Counted from the first letter of the stretch, positions 35,053-45,966 are shown. The stretch: 64,000 nt of DNA from Lawsonibacter asaccharolyticus (GCA_003112755.1 BFBT01000001.1:1922001-1986000); one strand, 5' to 3'. Program-made: numbers and translations. Notes: generated from the letters alone by a model not told the origin.

Positions 35053-37296
35053 TTACAGCAGGGTCATCTGCTCCTCTCCCCGGTCGGGCTCCCGAAGGAG
35101 GGCTCCCGCAATGGGCAGGGAGCGGGCCCGGTAGCGGGCGGCGTTGCGGATGGGGGTCTGAGCCAGGGGCAGGGCCTTCTCCACCCGGTATTTAGGCTTG
35201 AGGGACATGACGTTGACCCCCTGGGTGGTGCGGGTAGTCTTGGGGGAGAGGGCGGAGGTGTGGAAGATCATGCAGCGCCCCTCGGTGGAGTAGACCGCCA
35301 TCTCCTGGTCCTCCTCCAGCAGGAAGGCGGAGACCAGGGGGGCCTTGTCGGAATAGGCCCCGGTGAGCTTTTTCCGGCGGGTCTGGGTCTGGTAGGCGGA
35401 CAGTTCCACCCGGGCCGCCTTGCCGTTGTCAAAGAAGAAGAGCAGCTGGCGGCGGTAGTCCCCGGGGATGCAGGCCCAGACCACCCGCTCCTCCTGGTCC
35501 ATGGCAAGCTTGGTGGGCAGGTAGTCCCCCAGCACGCTGGCCTTGGTGTCCTCAAATTCGCTGAGCCGGGTCTTATAGCACTGCTGCCTGTCGGTAAAGA
35601 CCAGCAGCTCGTCCCGGTTGGAGGCCTCCCAGGTAAGGAAGGGGCCGTCGCCGTCCTTATACTTCTGCTCGCCGGACATCCGCAGGGACTGGGGGGTGAT
35701 TTTCTTCAGATATCCCTCCCGGGACAGGAAGAGATTCACCGGGTAGTCGGGGACCTCCTCCTCAGCGGTGAGCAGCTCCTCGGTCTGGTGGTCATAGACG
35801 ATATCGGTGCGGCGGGGGAGGGCGTACTTTTTCTTGACTTGCTCCAGCTCACCGATGATGACCTGACGGATGCGGCGGGGGCTGTTCACCAGGTCCTGGA
35901 GGTCAGCGATCTCCTCCTCCAGGGAGTCCACCTCCTGGGTGCGCTTGAGGATGTACTCCTTGTTGATGTTCCGCAGGCGGATGTCGGCTACGAACTCGGC
36001 CTGGATCTGGTCAATGCCAAAGCCGATCATCAGGTTGGGCACTACCTCCGCGTCCTCCTCGGTCTCCCGGATGATGCGGATGGCCCGGTCGATGTCCAGC
36101 AGGATGCGCTTGAGGCCCTTGAGCAGGTGCAGCTTCTCCTGCTTCTTCTTCAGGGAGAAGTATGTGCGGCGGCGCACGCAGTCGCTGCGCCAGGCGGTCC
36201 ACTCCTCCAGGATCTCCCGCACCCCCATCACCCGGGGCATCCCGGCGATGAGGATGTTGAAGTTGCAGGACTGGCTGTCCATCAGGGGGGTGGACTTGAA
36301 CAGCTTGGCCATCAGCTTGTCCGGGTCAGTGCCCCGCTTCAGGTCGATAGTCAGCTTCAGGCCGGACAGGTCGGTCTCGTCCCGCATGTCGGTGATCTCA
36401 CGGATCTTGCCCGACTTGATGAGCTCAGCCACCTTGTCCATGATGGCCTCCACGGTGGTGGAGTAGGGGATTTCGTAGACCTCGATGATGTTGTCCGCCT
36501 TGAGGTAGCGCCACTTGGCGCGCACCTTGAAGGAGCCCCGTCCGGTGCGGTAGATGGAGGCCAGCTCCGAGGCGTCGTAGAGCAGTTCACCGCCGGTGGG
36601 CAGGTCGGGGGCCTTCAGGGTGGACATGAGATCGTGGTCCGGGTCCTTCAGATAGGCGATGGTGGTGTCGCACACCTCCCCCAGGTTGAAGCCGCACAGG
36701 TTGCTGGCCATGCCAACGGCGATGCCCTGGTTGGCGGAGACCAGCACGTTGGGAAAGGTGGTGGGCAGGAGGGTGGGCTCCTTCAGCTTGCCGTCGTAGT
36801 TGTCCACAAAGTCCACGGTGTCCTGGTCGATGTCCCGAAACAGCTCGGCGCAGATGGGGTCCAGCCGCACCTCGGTGTATCGGCTGGCGGCCCAGGCCAT
36901 GTCTCGGGAGTACACCTTTCCAAAGTTGCCCTTGGAGTCCACAAGGGGGTGGAGCAGGGCCCCGTAGCCCCGGGAGAGGCGGACCAAGGTGTCGTAGATG
37001 GCGGCGTCCCCGTGAGGGTTGAGCTTCATGGTCTGGCCTACTACGTTAGCGCTCTTGGTACGGGCCCCGCCCAGCAGTTTCATCTGATACATGGTGTAGA
37101 GCAGCTTCCGGTGGGAGGGCTTGAAGCCGTCGATCTCCGGGATGGCCCGGGAGACGATGACCGACATGGCATAGGGCATATAGTTGATCTCCAGCGTCTC
37201 GGTGATGGGCTGCTCCAGCACCTCGGCCCGCAGGCCCATGACGTTGGGGTTGGTTACCTTGGGTTTGGTCTCGTCGGGGTTTTTCTTCTTTGGCAT
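35053..37296 (-). CDS. parC: Type IIA DNA topoisomerase subunit A (ParC/GyrA-like)
   Basis: A 747-residue DNA-cleaving subunit. Winged-helix block SHRKLLYTMYQM, then the quinolone region NPHGDAAIYDTLVRL, the active-site Tyr140 in AASRYTEVRLDP, and a C-terminal beta-pinwheel from about residue 500. It lacks the GyrA box QRRGGKG, so decatenase (topoisomerase IV-like) activity is more likely than negative supercoiling. Position 98, equivalent to GyrA Ser83 / ParC Ser80 of E. coli, is Ala; the acidic residue four places later (D102) is kept. Its partner subunit is encoded at 39604-41586, separated by four unrelated genes. Confidence 0.92.
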   Translation of the reverse strand: MPKKKNPDETKPKVTNPNVMGLRAEVLEQPITETLEINYMPYAMSVIVSRAIPEIDGFKPSHRKLLYTMYQMKLLGGARTKSANVVGQTMKLNPHGDAAIYDTLVRLSRGYGALLHPLVDSKGNFGKVYSRDMAWAASRYTEVRLDPICAELFRDIDQDTVDFVDNYDGKLKEPTLLPTTFPNVLVSANQGIAVGMASNLCGFNLGEVCDTTIAYLKDPDHDLMSTLKAPDLPTGGELLYDASELASIYRTGRGSFKVRAKWRYLKADNIIEVYEIPYSTTVEAIMDKVAELIKSGKIREITDMRDETDLSGLKLTIDLKRGTDPDKLMAKLFKSTPLMDSQSCNFNILIAGMPRVMGVREILEEWTAWRSDCVRRRTYFSLKKKQEKLHLLKGLKRILLDIDRAIRIIRETEEDAEVVPNLMIGFGIDQIQAEFVADIRLRNINKEYILKRTQEVDSLEEEIADLQDLVNSPRRIRQVIIGELEQVKKKYALPRRTDIVYDHQTEELLTAEEEVPDYPVNLFLSREGYLKKITPQSLRMSGEQKYKDGDGPFLTWEASNRDELLVFTDRQQCYKTRLSEFEDTKASVLGDYLPTKLAMDQEERVVWACIPGDYRRQLLFFFDNGKAARVELSAYQTQTRRKKLTGAYSDKAPLVSAFLLEEDQEMAVYSTEGRCMIFHTSALSPKTTRTTQGVNVMSLKPKYRVEKALPLAQTPIRNAARYRARSLPIAGALLREPDRGEEQMTLL

Positions 37297-37361
37297 AGGG
37301 ATATCCGTCCTATCTTCTGCCCCAGCTTAGGGGGACATTTTCAATCAAACACTGAAAGAGA

Positions 37362-37739
37362 TCACGCATCTGCCCGATATAGAGGGATCAGGCTGGCAAA
37401 ACAAATGCTCAAAGATCCAAAGATTTGAGTACATAAAATAAGATCCTGGTCGAACCGCAGAAAAAACCACAGAAGAAAACCTGTGGGGCAGAGCGCTCCA
37501 TTGAGCAAAAACAGAGCTCCGAGGATCTTTTTCCAGTGATCCCATACGGCGGAGGAAACTTTCCGACTTGTCCAGGCGGAAGGCATTCCGCTGGCCGTCA
37601 GAAAGGATACACCGAATAACAGAGAGAAAATGGTCATGCAGGCGTACAGAGCGGGGAGAGAGGGAAAACTGTGTGAGAAGACATTCAGAAAAGCGATGGA
37701 TGCCAGTGTATAGAAAAAGAGATGTGTGAGCCGTTTCAT
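37362..37739 (-). CDS. Hypothetical small membrane protein
   Basis: A 125-residue protein with four predicted hydrophobic segments (about residues 8-26, 32-52, 75-95 and 100-120). It begins one base after the sdaAA stop codon, with AAGGAGGGG just upstream inside sdaAA, so it is translationally linked to the serine dehydratase genes. The sequence is somewhat richer in A and T than its neighbours. No family recognised. Confidence 0.72.
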   Translation of the reverse strand: MKRLTHLFFYTLASIAFLNVFSHSFPSLPALYACMTIFSLLFGVSFLTASGMPSAWTSRKVSSAVWDHWKKILGALFLLNGALCPTGFLLWFFLRFDQDLILCTQIFGSLSICFASLIPLYRADA

Positions 37740-37740
37740 A

Positions 37741-38607
37741 TCACCCCTCCTTGGGTGCGTACGCCATCCCAAAGGGTGTTGCGGCCAGGCCGCCCTTTCC
37801 CGTCTCCCGGAGGGAGGGGGGCAGGGAACGGCCCACCTCTGCCATGGCGTCCAGAACCTGGTCTGGGGGGACCCGGCTCTCGATGCCGGCCAGAGCCATC
37901 TGGGCCGCCGAAAGGGCGTCCATGGCCCCGATGACGTTGCGCTTGACGCAGGGGACCTCCACCAGCCCGCCCACAGGATCGCACACCAGCCCCAGCAGAT
38001 TCTTCACAGCCATGGCGCAGGCGTGAGCCATCATGGAGGGAGTGCCGCCCCGGAGGTGGACCAGGGCGGGGGCGGCCATGGCGGCGGCAGAGCCGATCTC
38101 CGCCTGACAGCCGCCCTCGGCCCCGGAGATGGAGGCCCGGGCGGCGATGACCATTCCGAAGCCGGAGGCCACATACAGGGCCTGGACCAGCTGCTCCCTG
38201 GAGAGAGAGAAGTGCCGGGCGCAGGGGAGGAGCACCGCGGGCAGCACGCCGCAGGCCCCCGCCGTGGGGGCGGCCACGATGCGCTTCATGCAGGCGTTGC
38301 ACTCCCCCATCCGCAGAGCCCCGGCCATCACCTGGGAGAGAAGGGGGCCGCACAGGGGGTCCCCGGCGGCGTACAGGGTCATTTTGGCCCCGTCACCCCC
38401 AGACAGGCCGCTGTGGGAGCGGTCCTGGGCCTGATAGCTCTCGTCCGCCTGCACCATGGCGTCCAGCATGGCCCCCATCCGCTCCAGAGAGCGGGCGCGG
38501 GGCAGGTCCTGCCGCCGGCAGTCGGATTCCAGAATGTTTTCCCAGAGGGGCAGGCCGAACTGTTCCGTATCCTGGAGCATCTGGGCGATGGAGTCAAAGG
38601 CGATCAA
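37741..38607 (-). CDS. sdaAA: L-serine ammonia-lyase, iron-sulfur type, alpha subunit
   Basis: A 288-residue subunit that, with the beta subunit, deaminates L-serine to pyruvate and ammonia using an oxygen-sensitive [4Fe-4S] cluster. Cluster cysteines are visible in GECNACMKR, TAGACGVLPA and the VCDPVGGLVEVPCVKRN segment. TTG start at 38607, overlapping the TGA of sdaAB (TTGA) with AGGAGGTG nine bases before; the longer frame reading upstream is the beta gene in another phase. With SstT in the window, it offers uptake plus catabolism of serine. Confidence 0.95.
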   Translation of the reverse strand: MIAFDSIAQMLQDTEQFGLPLWENILESDCRRQDLPRARSLERMGAMLDAMVQADESYQAQDRSHSGLSGGDGAKMTLYAAGDPLCGPLLSQVMAGALRMGECNACMKRIVAAPTAGACGVLPAVLLPCARHFSLSREQLVQALYVASGFGMVIAARASISGAEGGCQAEIGSAAAMAAPALVHLRGGTPSMMAHACAMAVKNLLGLVCDPVGGLVEVPCVKRNVIGAMDALSAAQMALAGIESRVPPDQVLDAMAEVGRSLPPSLRETGKGGLAATPFGMAYAPKEG

Positions 38608-39281
38608 AGGGGCACCTCCTGTTCTTCCGGGGTGTAGCGGGTGACCCGCAGGATGCCGGGCAGGGCCCGCACGTCCCGGGCGGCGTCCTCGGGGATAGGC
38701 TGGTCGCACTCGATGACCATGACGGCGCTGCCGCCCCGGCCGCCCCGATTGAGCTGGAGGGTGGCCACGTTGAGGCCCCGCCTGGCCAGCACGCCGGTGA
38801 CCTGACTGACGCAGCCGGGCTGGTCGGTGTTGTGGACCACCAGGGTGGGCAGCTCCCCGCTGAAGGAGGTGTGCAGTCCATCCACCTGAAAGACCCGGAT
38901 GCGCCCGCCCCCAGGGGAGGAGGCCCCCACCTCCAGCTGTCCGCCCCCGGCATCCTCAAGACGGATGAGGGCGCTGTTGGGGTGGACGTCCCGCAGGACG
39001 CAGGTGCCGAAGGAGAAGGACAGCCCCCGCTCCCGGGCCAGACGGAAGCTGTCTGGGACCCGGACGTCGGCCGGGGAGAGGCCCAGCAGCCCGGCCACCA
39101 GGGCCTGGTGGGTGCCGTGGCCCTCTCCGGTGGAGGCAAAGGAGCCGTGGAGCAGCAGCTGGGCCCGGACGGGCTCCTGCCCCAGCAGAGCCCGGGCCAT
39201 GCGGCCGATGCGCACCGCCCCCGCCGTGTGGGAGCTGGAGGGCCCCACCATGACGGGACCCAGGATGTCGAACAGGTTCAT
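38604..39281 (-). CDS. sdaAB: L-serine ammonia-lyase, iron-sulfur type, beta subunit
   Basis: A 225-residue beta subunit with the substrate-site motif GPSSSHTAGAVRIG near the N-terminus and a C-terminal ACT domain (about residues 150-222, LVVHNTDQPGCVSQVTGVLA) that senses serine. ATG 39281 (MNLFDILGPV) is preceded by GGAGG at about ten bases; the frame runs further upstream without conservation. Overlaps sdaAA by four bases, as usual for this two-gene unit. Confidence 0.95.
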   Translation of the reverse strand: MNLFDILGPVMVGPSSSHTAGAVRIGRMARALLGQEPVRAQLLLHGSFASTGEGHGTHQALVAGLLGLSPADVRVPDSFRLARERGLSFSFGTCVLRDVHPNSALIRLEDAGGGQLEVGASSPGGGRIRVFQVDGLHTSFSGELPTLVVHNTDQPGCVSQVTGVLARRGLNVATLQLNRGGRGGSAVMVIECDQPIPEDAARDVRALPGILRVTRYTPEEQEVPL

Positions 39282-39304
39282 AGGTGTGTTCCTCCGCTGC
39301 GATC

Positions 39305-39571
39305 TCATGTGAAGTAAAGCAATAAAAGAAAGAGAAACATCAGGCAGGAAAGGCCGATCACAAAGCGCCCCAGCCATCTGGCCAGCCGACGGCGGTCCTC
39401 CGGCGTGTCGTCGGCAAGTCGCCTGCCGTTTTTGACCAGATAGATGCCTCCGTCCTTAAAATAGCAGAGGGCCTGAATTGCAGCGTCAGTCCTGTACAGG
39501 ATGATGCCCAGCAGGAGAAAGAAGATACACAGGATGGAAAATCCAAACATCACAATGGAATCGTCTGACAT
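39305..39571 (-). CDS. Hypothetical small membrane protein
   Basis: An 88-residue protein with two hydrophobic segments (about residues 7-25 and 68-87) flanking a charged, Arg/Asp-rich middle (GRRLADDTPEDRRRLARWLG). It lies between parE and sdaAB on the same strand, 32 bases after parE and 23 before sdaAB, so it is probably cotranscribed with them. No family recognised. Confidence 0.68.
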   Translation of the reverse strand: MSDDSIVMFGFSILCIFFLLLGIILYRTDAAIQALCYFKDGGIYLVKNGRRLADDTPEDRRRLARWLGRFVIGLSCLMFLFLLLLYFT

Positions 39572-39603
39572 TGGGCTTCTCCCTGCCGCTCGTGATGAGA
39601 TGA

Positions 39604-41586
39604 TTACGAGATGTCCGCCAGCTCCAGATATTTGTAGCCGTTGTCCGCGATGTGGCTCTTGCGCCCCTGGAGGTCATCCCCCAGCAGCAGGTCAAAGACC
39701 TGGGCGGTGCGCTCCACGTCCTCCGGCATCACCTTGATGAGCCGGCGGGTCTCAGGGTTCATGGTGGTCAGCCACATCATATCGGGCTCGTTCTCGCCCA
39801 GGCCCTTGGAGCGCTGCACATCGCACTTTTTTCCCTCCAGAGAGGCGACGATGTCGTTTTTTTCCTTGTCTGAGTAGGCAAACCAGGTCTTTTCCTTACA
39901 GGTGATCTCGTACAGGGGGGACTCCGCGATGTAGACATAGCCCTGCTGGATCAGGGTGGGGGTTAGGCGGTAGAGCATGGTGAGGATCAGGGTGCGGATC
40001 TGGAAGCCGTCCACGTCGGCATCGGTGCAGATGACCACCTTGTTCCAGCGCAGGCTGTCCAGGTCAAAGGAGGCCAGGTCCTTCACGTGCTTGTCCTGGA
40101 CCTCCACTCCGCAGCCCATGACCTTGAGCAGGTCGGTAATGATCTCGTTTTTGAAGATCTTGGCGTAATCCGCCTTGAGGCAGTTGAGGATCTTGCCCCG
40201 GACGGGCATGATGCCCTGGTACTCCGCGTCCCGGCTGAGCTTCACCGCCCCCATGGCAGAGTCTCCCTCCACGATGTAGAGCTCCCGGCGGGACACGTCC
40301 TTGGTGCGGCAGTCCACGAACTTCTGCACCCGGTTGGAGATGTCCATGGAGCCGGACAGCTTCTTTTTGATGTTCAGGCGGGTCTTTTCCGCGGTCTCCC
40401 GGCTGCGCTTGTTGATGAGCACCTGCTCGCAGATCTTGTCTGCGTCGAAGGGGTTCTCGATGAAATAGACCTCCAGCTGGGCGCGGAGGAAATCAGTCAT
40501 AGCCTCCTGGACGAATTTGTTGTTGATGGCCTTTTTAGTCTGGTTCTCGTAGCTGGTCTGGGTGGAGAAGTTGTTGGAGACCAGTACCAGGCAATCCTGG
40601 ATGTCGTTGAAGCTGATCTTGCCCTCCGACTTCTGGTACTTGCCCAGCTGCTTGAGCCGGGCGTCGATGGCGGAGACGAAGGCGGATTTCATGGCCTTCT
40701 CCGGGCTGCCCCCGTGCTCCAGCCAGGAGGAGTTGTGGTAGTGCTCCACGATGGACACCCGGTTGGAGAAGCAGAAGGAGACCGACAGCTTCACCTTGTA
40801 CTCCGGCTTGTCCTCCCGGTCCCGGCCCTTCCGCTCGGTCTGCCAAAACACAGGCTGGGTCAGGGGATTTTCCCCGGCCAGTTCAGTGACATAGTCCAGG
40901 ATGCCGTTGTCATAGCGGAAGTCGGTGGTCTCGAACTTCCCACCGGTCTGGTTGCGGAAGCGGAAGGTGACGCCGGAGTTAACCACAGCCTGGCGCTTCA
41001 TCACGTCCAGGTAGTACTCCACGGGGATGTCGATGTCGGTAAAGACCTCCAGGTCGGGCTTCCAGCGGAAGGTGGAGCCCGTCTTTCTGCCCCGGTCAGT
41101 GGGCTCTTTGTGGAGCCCGCCGATATTCTCCCCCTTCTCAAAGTGGAGGGTGTATTTGGAGCCGTCCCGGTAGATGGTTGCGTCGAAATACTCGCTGGCG
41201 TACTGGGTGGCGCAGGAGCCCAGGCCGTTGAGGCCCAGGGAATACTCATAGTTGTCGCCGTCCCCGCCGTACTTGCCGCCGGCGTACAGCTCACAGAACA
41301 CCAGCTCCCAGTTGTAGCGCTGCTCCTTTTCGTTCCAGTCCACCGGACAGCCCCGGCCGAAGTCCTCCACCTGGATGGACTTGTCCTCGAACCGGGTGAC
41401 GATGATGAGATCGCCGTGGCCCTCCCGGGCCTCGTCGATGGCGTTGGACATGATCTCAAACACGGCATGCTCGCAGCCCTCCAGCCCGTCGGAGCCGAAG
41501 ATGACGCCGGGGCGCTTGCGGACCCGGTCGGCCCCTTTTAGGGCGGAGATGGATTCGTTGCCGTAGCTGGGTTTCTTCTGAGCCAT
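39604..41586 (-). CDS. parE: Type IIA DNA topoisomerase subunit B (ParE/GyrB-like)
   Basis: A 660-residue ATPase subunit. GHKL motifs: EIMSNAIDEAREG (Mg-binding Asn), DFGRGCPVDWNEKE, and LGLNGLGSCATQYAS. The transducer and Toprim domains follow; Toprim shows ELYIVEGDSAMG (catalytic Glu) and CTDADVDGFQI (DxD). The spacing fits a ParE-like protein. Partner of the subunit at 35053. A promoter lies upstream at 41646-41675. Confidence 0.93.
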   Translation of the reverse strand: MAQKKPSYGNESISALKGADRVRKRPGVIFGSDGLEGCEHAVFEIMSNAIDEAREGHGDLIIVTRFEDKSIQVEDFGRGCPVDWNEKEQRYNWELVFCELYAGGKYGGDGDNYEYSLGLNGLGSCATQYASEYFDATIYRDGSKYTLHFEKGENIGGLHKEPTDRGRKTGSTFRWKPDLEVFTDIDIPVEYYLDVMKRQAVVNSGVTFRFRNQTGGKFETTDFRYDNGILDYVTELAGENPLTQPVFWQTERKGRDREDKPEYKVKLSVSFCFSNRVSIVEHYHNSSWLEHGGSPEKAMKSAFVSAIDARLKQLGKYQKSEGKISFNDIQDCLVLVSNNFSTQTSYENQTKKAINNKFVQEAMTDFLRAQLEVYFIENPFDADKICEQVLINKRSRETAEKTRLNIKKKLSGSMDISNRVQKFVDCRTKDVSRRELYIVEGDSAMGAVKLSRDAEYQGIMPVRGKILNCLKADYAKIFKNEIITDLLKVMGCGVEVQDKHVKDLASFDLDSLRWNKVVICTDADVDGFQIRTLILTMLYRLTPTLIQQGYVYIAESPLYEITCKEKTWFAYSDKEKNDIVASLEGKKCDVQRSKGLGENEPDMMWLTTMNPETRRLIKVMPEDVERTAQVFDLLLGDDLQGRKSHIADNGYKYLELADIS

Positions 41587-41645
41587 AGTAATAAAGATCC
41601 CTCACAGTACAATGCGGCGCGGGACCGCGCAAAATAACAATTATA

Positions 41646-41675
41646 ATAATACCCCATTTGGACGGAGAAAGTCAA
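41646..41675 (-). promoter_or_regulatory. Promoter upstream of parE
   Basis: On the minus strand TTGACT (41670-41675), 18-bp spacer, TATTAT (41646-41651), running into a second TATAAT-like sequence. The leader to parE is about 55 nt. Confidence 0.78.
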
Positions 41676-41802
41676 GAAAAGGGCGGAGCGGCCTGGGACA
41701 GAAAAAAGAGGCTGGGAGACAGACAAAAAAGGGAAAGAATGGGTGGGACGGGAATAAAAAGAGGGGAAATGCCCCAGACTGAGGAGGAAAGGGGCGGGAT
41801 CT

Positions 41803-42282
41803 GTGGAGAATTTCTGGGTAGCCGAGGAGAGCGAGGGCATCGGGGAGGCGGTGCGCCGGCAGCTGGGGGAGCGGGACCGGCGCACTGTAGCGGGAGGATC
41901 ACCCTGGCTGCTGGTGGTCTCCCCCCGGGCAGCGGAGCGGAGGAGGCAGCTGCCCACTGGGTGCCGGACGGTGCTTCTGCCCGGCGGAGCGGGGGGGCTG
42001 CTCTCCGGGCTGGACCCCGCGGCGGCGGTAAGCTACGGCACCGGGCCCAGGGACACCCTGACCCTGTCCAGCCGGGAGGGGCGGCAGCTGTGGTGCGCCA
42101 TCCAGCGGGAGCTGGTGACGGTGGAGGGACGGGTGGTGGAGCGGCAGGAGCTGCCCCTCCGCCTGCCGGATCACATGTCTCCCCTGTCTGTGCTGGCGGC
42201 GGCGGGGGCCCTGCTGCTGCTGGGGGTGCCCCCGGAGGAGCTGGGCCGGGACCGCGGGGCGGTCAGGGGCGGCCAGGGATGA
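41803..42282 (+). CDS. Hypothetical protein
   Basis: A 159-residue protein with GTG start and only a weak ribosome binding site (aggggcggg). No motif I recognise; a hydrophobic stretch near residues 125-143 (PLSVLAAAGALLLLGVPPEE) may be a buried helix. Supported as a gene by its position between two minus-strand genes, where no coding frame exists on the other strand, and by a strong hairpin right after the stop. The start is uncertain. Confidence 0.55.
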   Translation: MENFWVAEESEGIGEAVRRQLGERDRRTVAGGSPWLLVVSPRAAERRRQLPTGCRTVLLPGGAGGLLSGLDPAAAVSYGTGPRDTLTLSSREGRQLWCAIQRELVTVEGRVVERQELPLRLPDHMSPLSVLAAAGALLLLGVPPEELGRDRGAVRGGQG

Positions 42283-42287
42283 AAGAC

Positions 42288-42318
42288 CGGCGGCCGGAGG
42301 TGTCCCCTCCGGCCGCCG
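42288..42318. terminator. Hairpin between the hypothetical gene and tex
   Basis: Perfect 13-bp stem CGGCGGCCGGAGG (42288-42300) with its complement at 42306-42318, loop tgtcc. It separates converging genes. Confidence 0.8.
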
Positions 42319-42326
42319 CACCCGTG

Positions 42327-44474
<2,148 letters not shown>

Positions 44475-44546
44475 GCAAAAGTCTCCTTGGTTCAGAAATC
44501 CCTCCCAGTGTAACCGAATTGGAAGAAAAAGTCCAGGGGGAAAGGG

Positions 44547-45044
44547 TCACCAGGTGATATGGATCTCCCACTGGTCCCACTCCCCGTCCCAGGTGAGAGT
44601 GAGAAAACAGTCCTCCGCCTGAACGGCCTCCCCTGCCCGGAGCCCCCAGACGACCGTGTAGTCCTGGTTCTGGTCCAGCATCTGGAAACGGCCCAGAGAC
44701 TGGTCCGGCCTGTGGCGGAGGCAGTAGAGAGGATGGGGGCCCGGGTCATCCGCGAAGCGGACGATGCCCGTCCGGGCGGTGGAGGAGCACTCGCTGTGCA
44801 TGCCGGTCTTGATGTCCAGCATGGAGACGCCGTCGGAGTGACAGTGGCGGTAGACGGACAGGGGCTCCAGATAGCCGCCCCTGGTGTCCCAGATGTAGGT
44901 CTCGCCGTTGCTGATGAAGTAGTCCTGGCACAGGGGGCAGAAGGCACCGTTGGAGACGACGAAGTACAGGCCGGTGACCAGAAGGAAAAGCGCAGTCAGC
45001 CCCAGGACCATAACGTCGAATTTGGTGGGCTTGAATTTTTTCAT
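44547..45044 (-). CDS. Hypothetical protein with one N-terminal membrane anchor
   Basis: A 165-residue protein with a Lys-rich start (MKKFKPTKFD), one membrane segment (about residues 11-29) and an extracellular remainder containing Cys-x2-Cys (CPLC) and several more Cys and His residues. ATG 45044 selected from GGGAGGAAT; the open frame upstream is only repeat-derived sequence. No family recognised. Confidence 0.75.
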   Translation of the reverse strand: MKKFKPTKFDVMVLGLTALFLLVTGLYFVVSNGAFCPLCQDYFISNGETYIWDTRGGYLEPLSVYRHCHSDGVSMLDIKTGMHSECSSTARTGIVRFADDPGPHPLYCLRHRPDQSLGRFQMLDQNQDYTVVWGLRAGEAVQAEDCFLTLTWDGEWDQWEIHITW

Positions 45045-45135
45045 CCGGATTCCTCCCTCAAAGACAACAGTTTTCTGTAAAGCACGCCCTCCTGCAGAGC
45101 CCGGTGCCCCTGTCGGGCGGCGTGCCGTTTTCCCC

Positions 45136-45366
45136 AAAGCCTTCCCCCTCTGGGGGGAAGGTGTCACGGCGCATGCCGTGACGGATGAGGGGTCTTCCTT
45201 CCCGTGTCCCAGCCGTGGGATGGCGAAAGGGGTTCCGCCCTGCGGGGCGGGTCCCTTTCCCAGCGATGGGAAAGGAACCAAAGGATCGCCGGGGGACACT
45301 CCCGGCGGGACCACGGCTCCACGTGCGTTCCGCCTGGGTCCCACAGTCCGCTTTCCCCCGGCCTCC
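45136..45366 (+). repeat. Hairpin-rich intergenic repeat, copy A
   Basis: About 230 bp. Modules in order: CCTTCCCCC / GGGGGGAAGG hairpin (45141-45160), GTCACGGC-gcat-GCCGTGAC hairpin (45163-45182), the conserved ggatgaggggtc, a G/C hairpin with tgcgggg, GGGAAAGGAACC, GCCGGGGGACACTCCCGGC, then gggaccacggctccacgtgc. Copies B and C share the modules. The remaining 45367-45722 holds no gene apart from the leader of the XRE gene. Confidence 0.88.
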
Positions 45367-45588
45367 CAGGCACGTGAGCCACCGAGCGGAGTTGTCTGAA
45401 ACCTGACCGGCGTGGCAATGCTTTCGCACTGACCAGCGCCTTGCGCCGCTGCCGCTGATGCCCTGCGTCATTTGGGTCCATGCGCTGTGCCAGCTTTGCG
45501 CCTAGTGTTTCCGGCCTGGCAGGGGTTGCGGCCCCCTGTTCGCGTTGCTGCCGCGAGTGCGTTCAATGGGAGCGGCCCAACGATAATC

Positions 45589-45619
45589 TTGCACATTTGC
45601 TCAAGATACATGATATAAG
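45589..45619 (+). promoter_or_regulatory. Possible distal promoter of the XRE gene
   Basis: TTGCAC (45589-45594) and an extended -10 TGATATAAG (45611-45619), spacer 19 to the hexamer. A second -10 candidate, TATAAT at 45697-45702, stands only 20 bases before the start codon and lacks a good -35. Confidence 0.4.
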
Positions 45620-45649
45620 AGGGAGGGCTGTCCAGGAAGATATTCACAA

Positions 45650-45739
45650 TGCATATATATGCAGTTTGAATATCTGGTAAAAAATCTCAGTTAATTTATA
45701 ATGATATGCAGAGGTTTAGCTTATGAACTCTGCATATCA
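45650..45739 (+). promoter_or_regulatory. Two inverted ATATGCA pairs around the XRE start codon (candidate operators)
   Basis: TGCATATATATGCA at 45650-45663 is a perfect palindrome. TGATATGCAGA at 45702-45712 and its exact complement TCTGCATATCA at 45729-45739 bracket the ATG at 45723. All four half-sites contain ATATGCA or TGCATAT. The second pair would also form an 11-bp RNA hairpin with the ribosome binding site in its stem and the start codon in the loop. Confidence 0.6.
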
Positions 45740-45950
45740 CCGCCTATACAGAACATTAGGCATCAATATTGCCTATTATCGAAATATGAAAGATATGAGT
45801 CAGGAACAGCTCGGAGACAGGTTGGAGATCGACCAGAGCCATGTCAGCAAAATCGAGAGGGCTTCCATCGGGATATCCATGGATATGCTGTGTGATATTG
45901 CAAAGGAACTGGGGGTAGAACCGTACCTCCTGCTGAAACCGAAGGATTGA
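45723..45950 (+). CDS. XRE-family helix-turn-helix regulator
   Basis: A 75-residue single-domain DNA-binding protein of the Cro/C1 type. The helix-turn-helix is at about residues 25-55 (MSQEQLGDRLEIDQSHVSKI), followed by helices 4 and 5 (SMDMLCDIAKELGVEPYLLL). Start at ATG 45723 with gcagagg before it. AT-richer than neighbouring genes and isolated inside a repeat-filled gap, so its history may include transfer. A strong terminator follows. Target unknown; autoregulation is suggested by the paired half-sites. Confidence 0.9.
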   Translation: MNSAYHRLYRTLGINIAYYRNMKDMSQEQLGDRLEIDQSHVSKIERASIGISMDMLCDIAKELGVEPYLLLKPKD

Positions 45951-45966
45951 AAAGGAAAATAAAGTT

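Noticed and set aside
41803..42282. Assigning a function to the hypothetical gene between parE and tex
   Set aside because: No motif could be recognised; composition and position support a gene, but any named function would be a guess.
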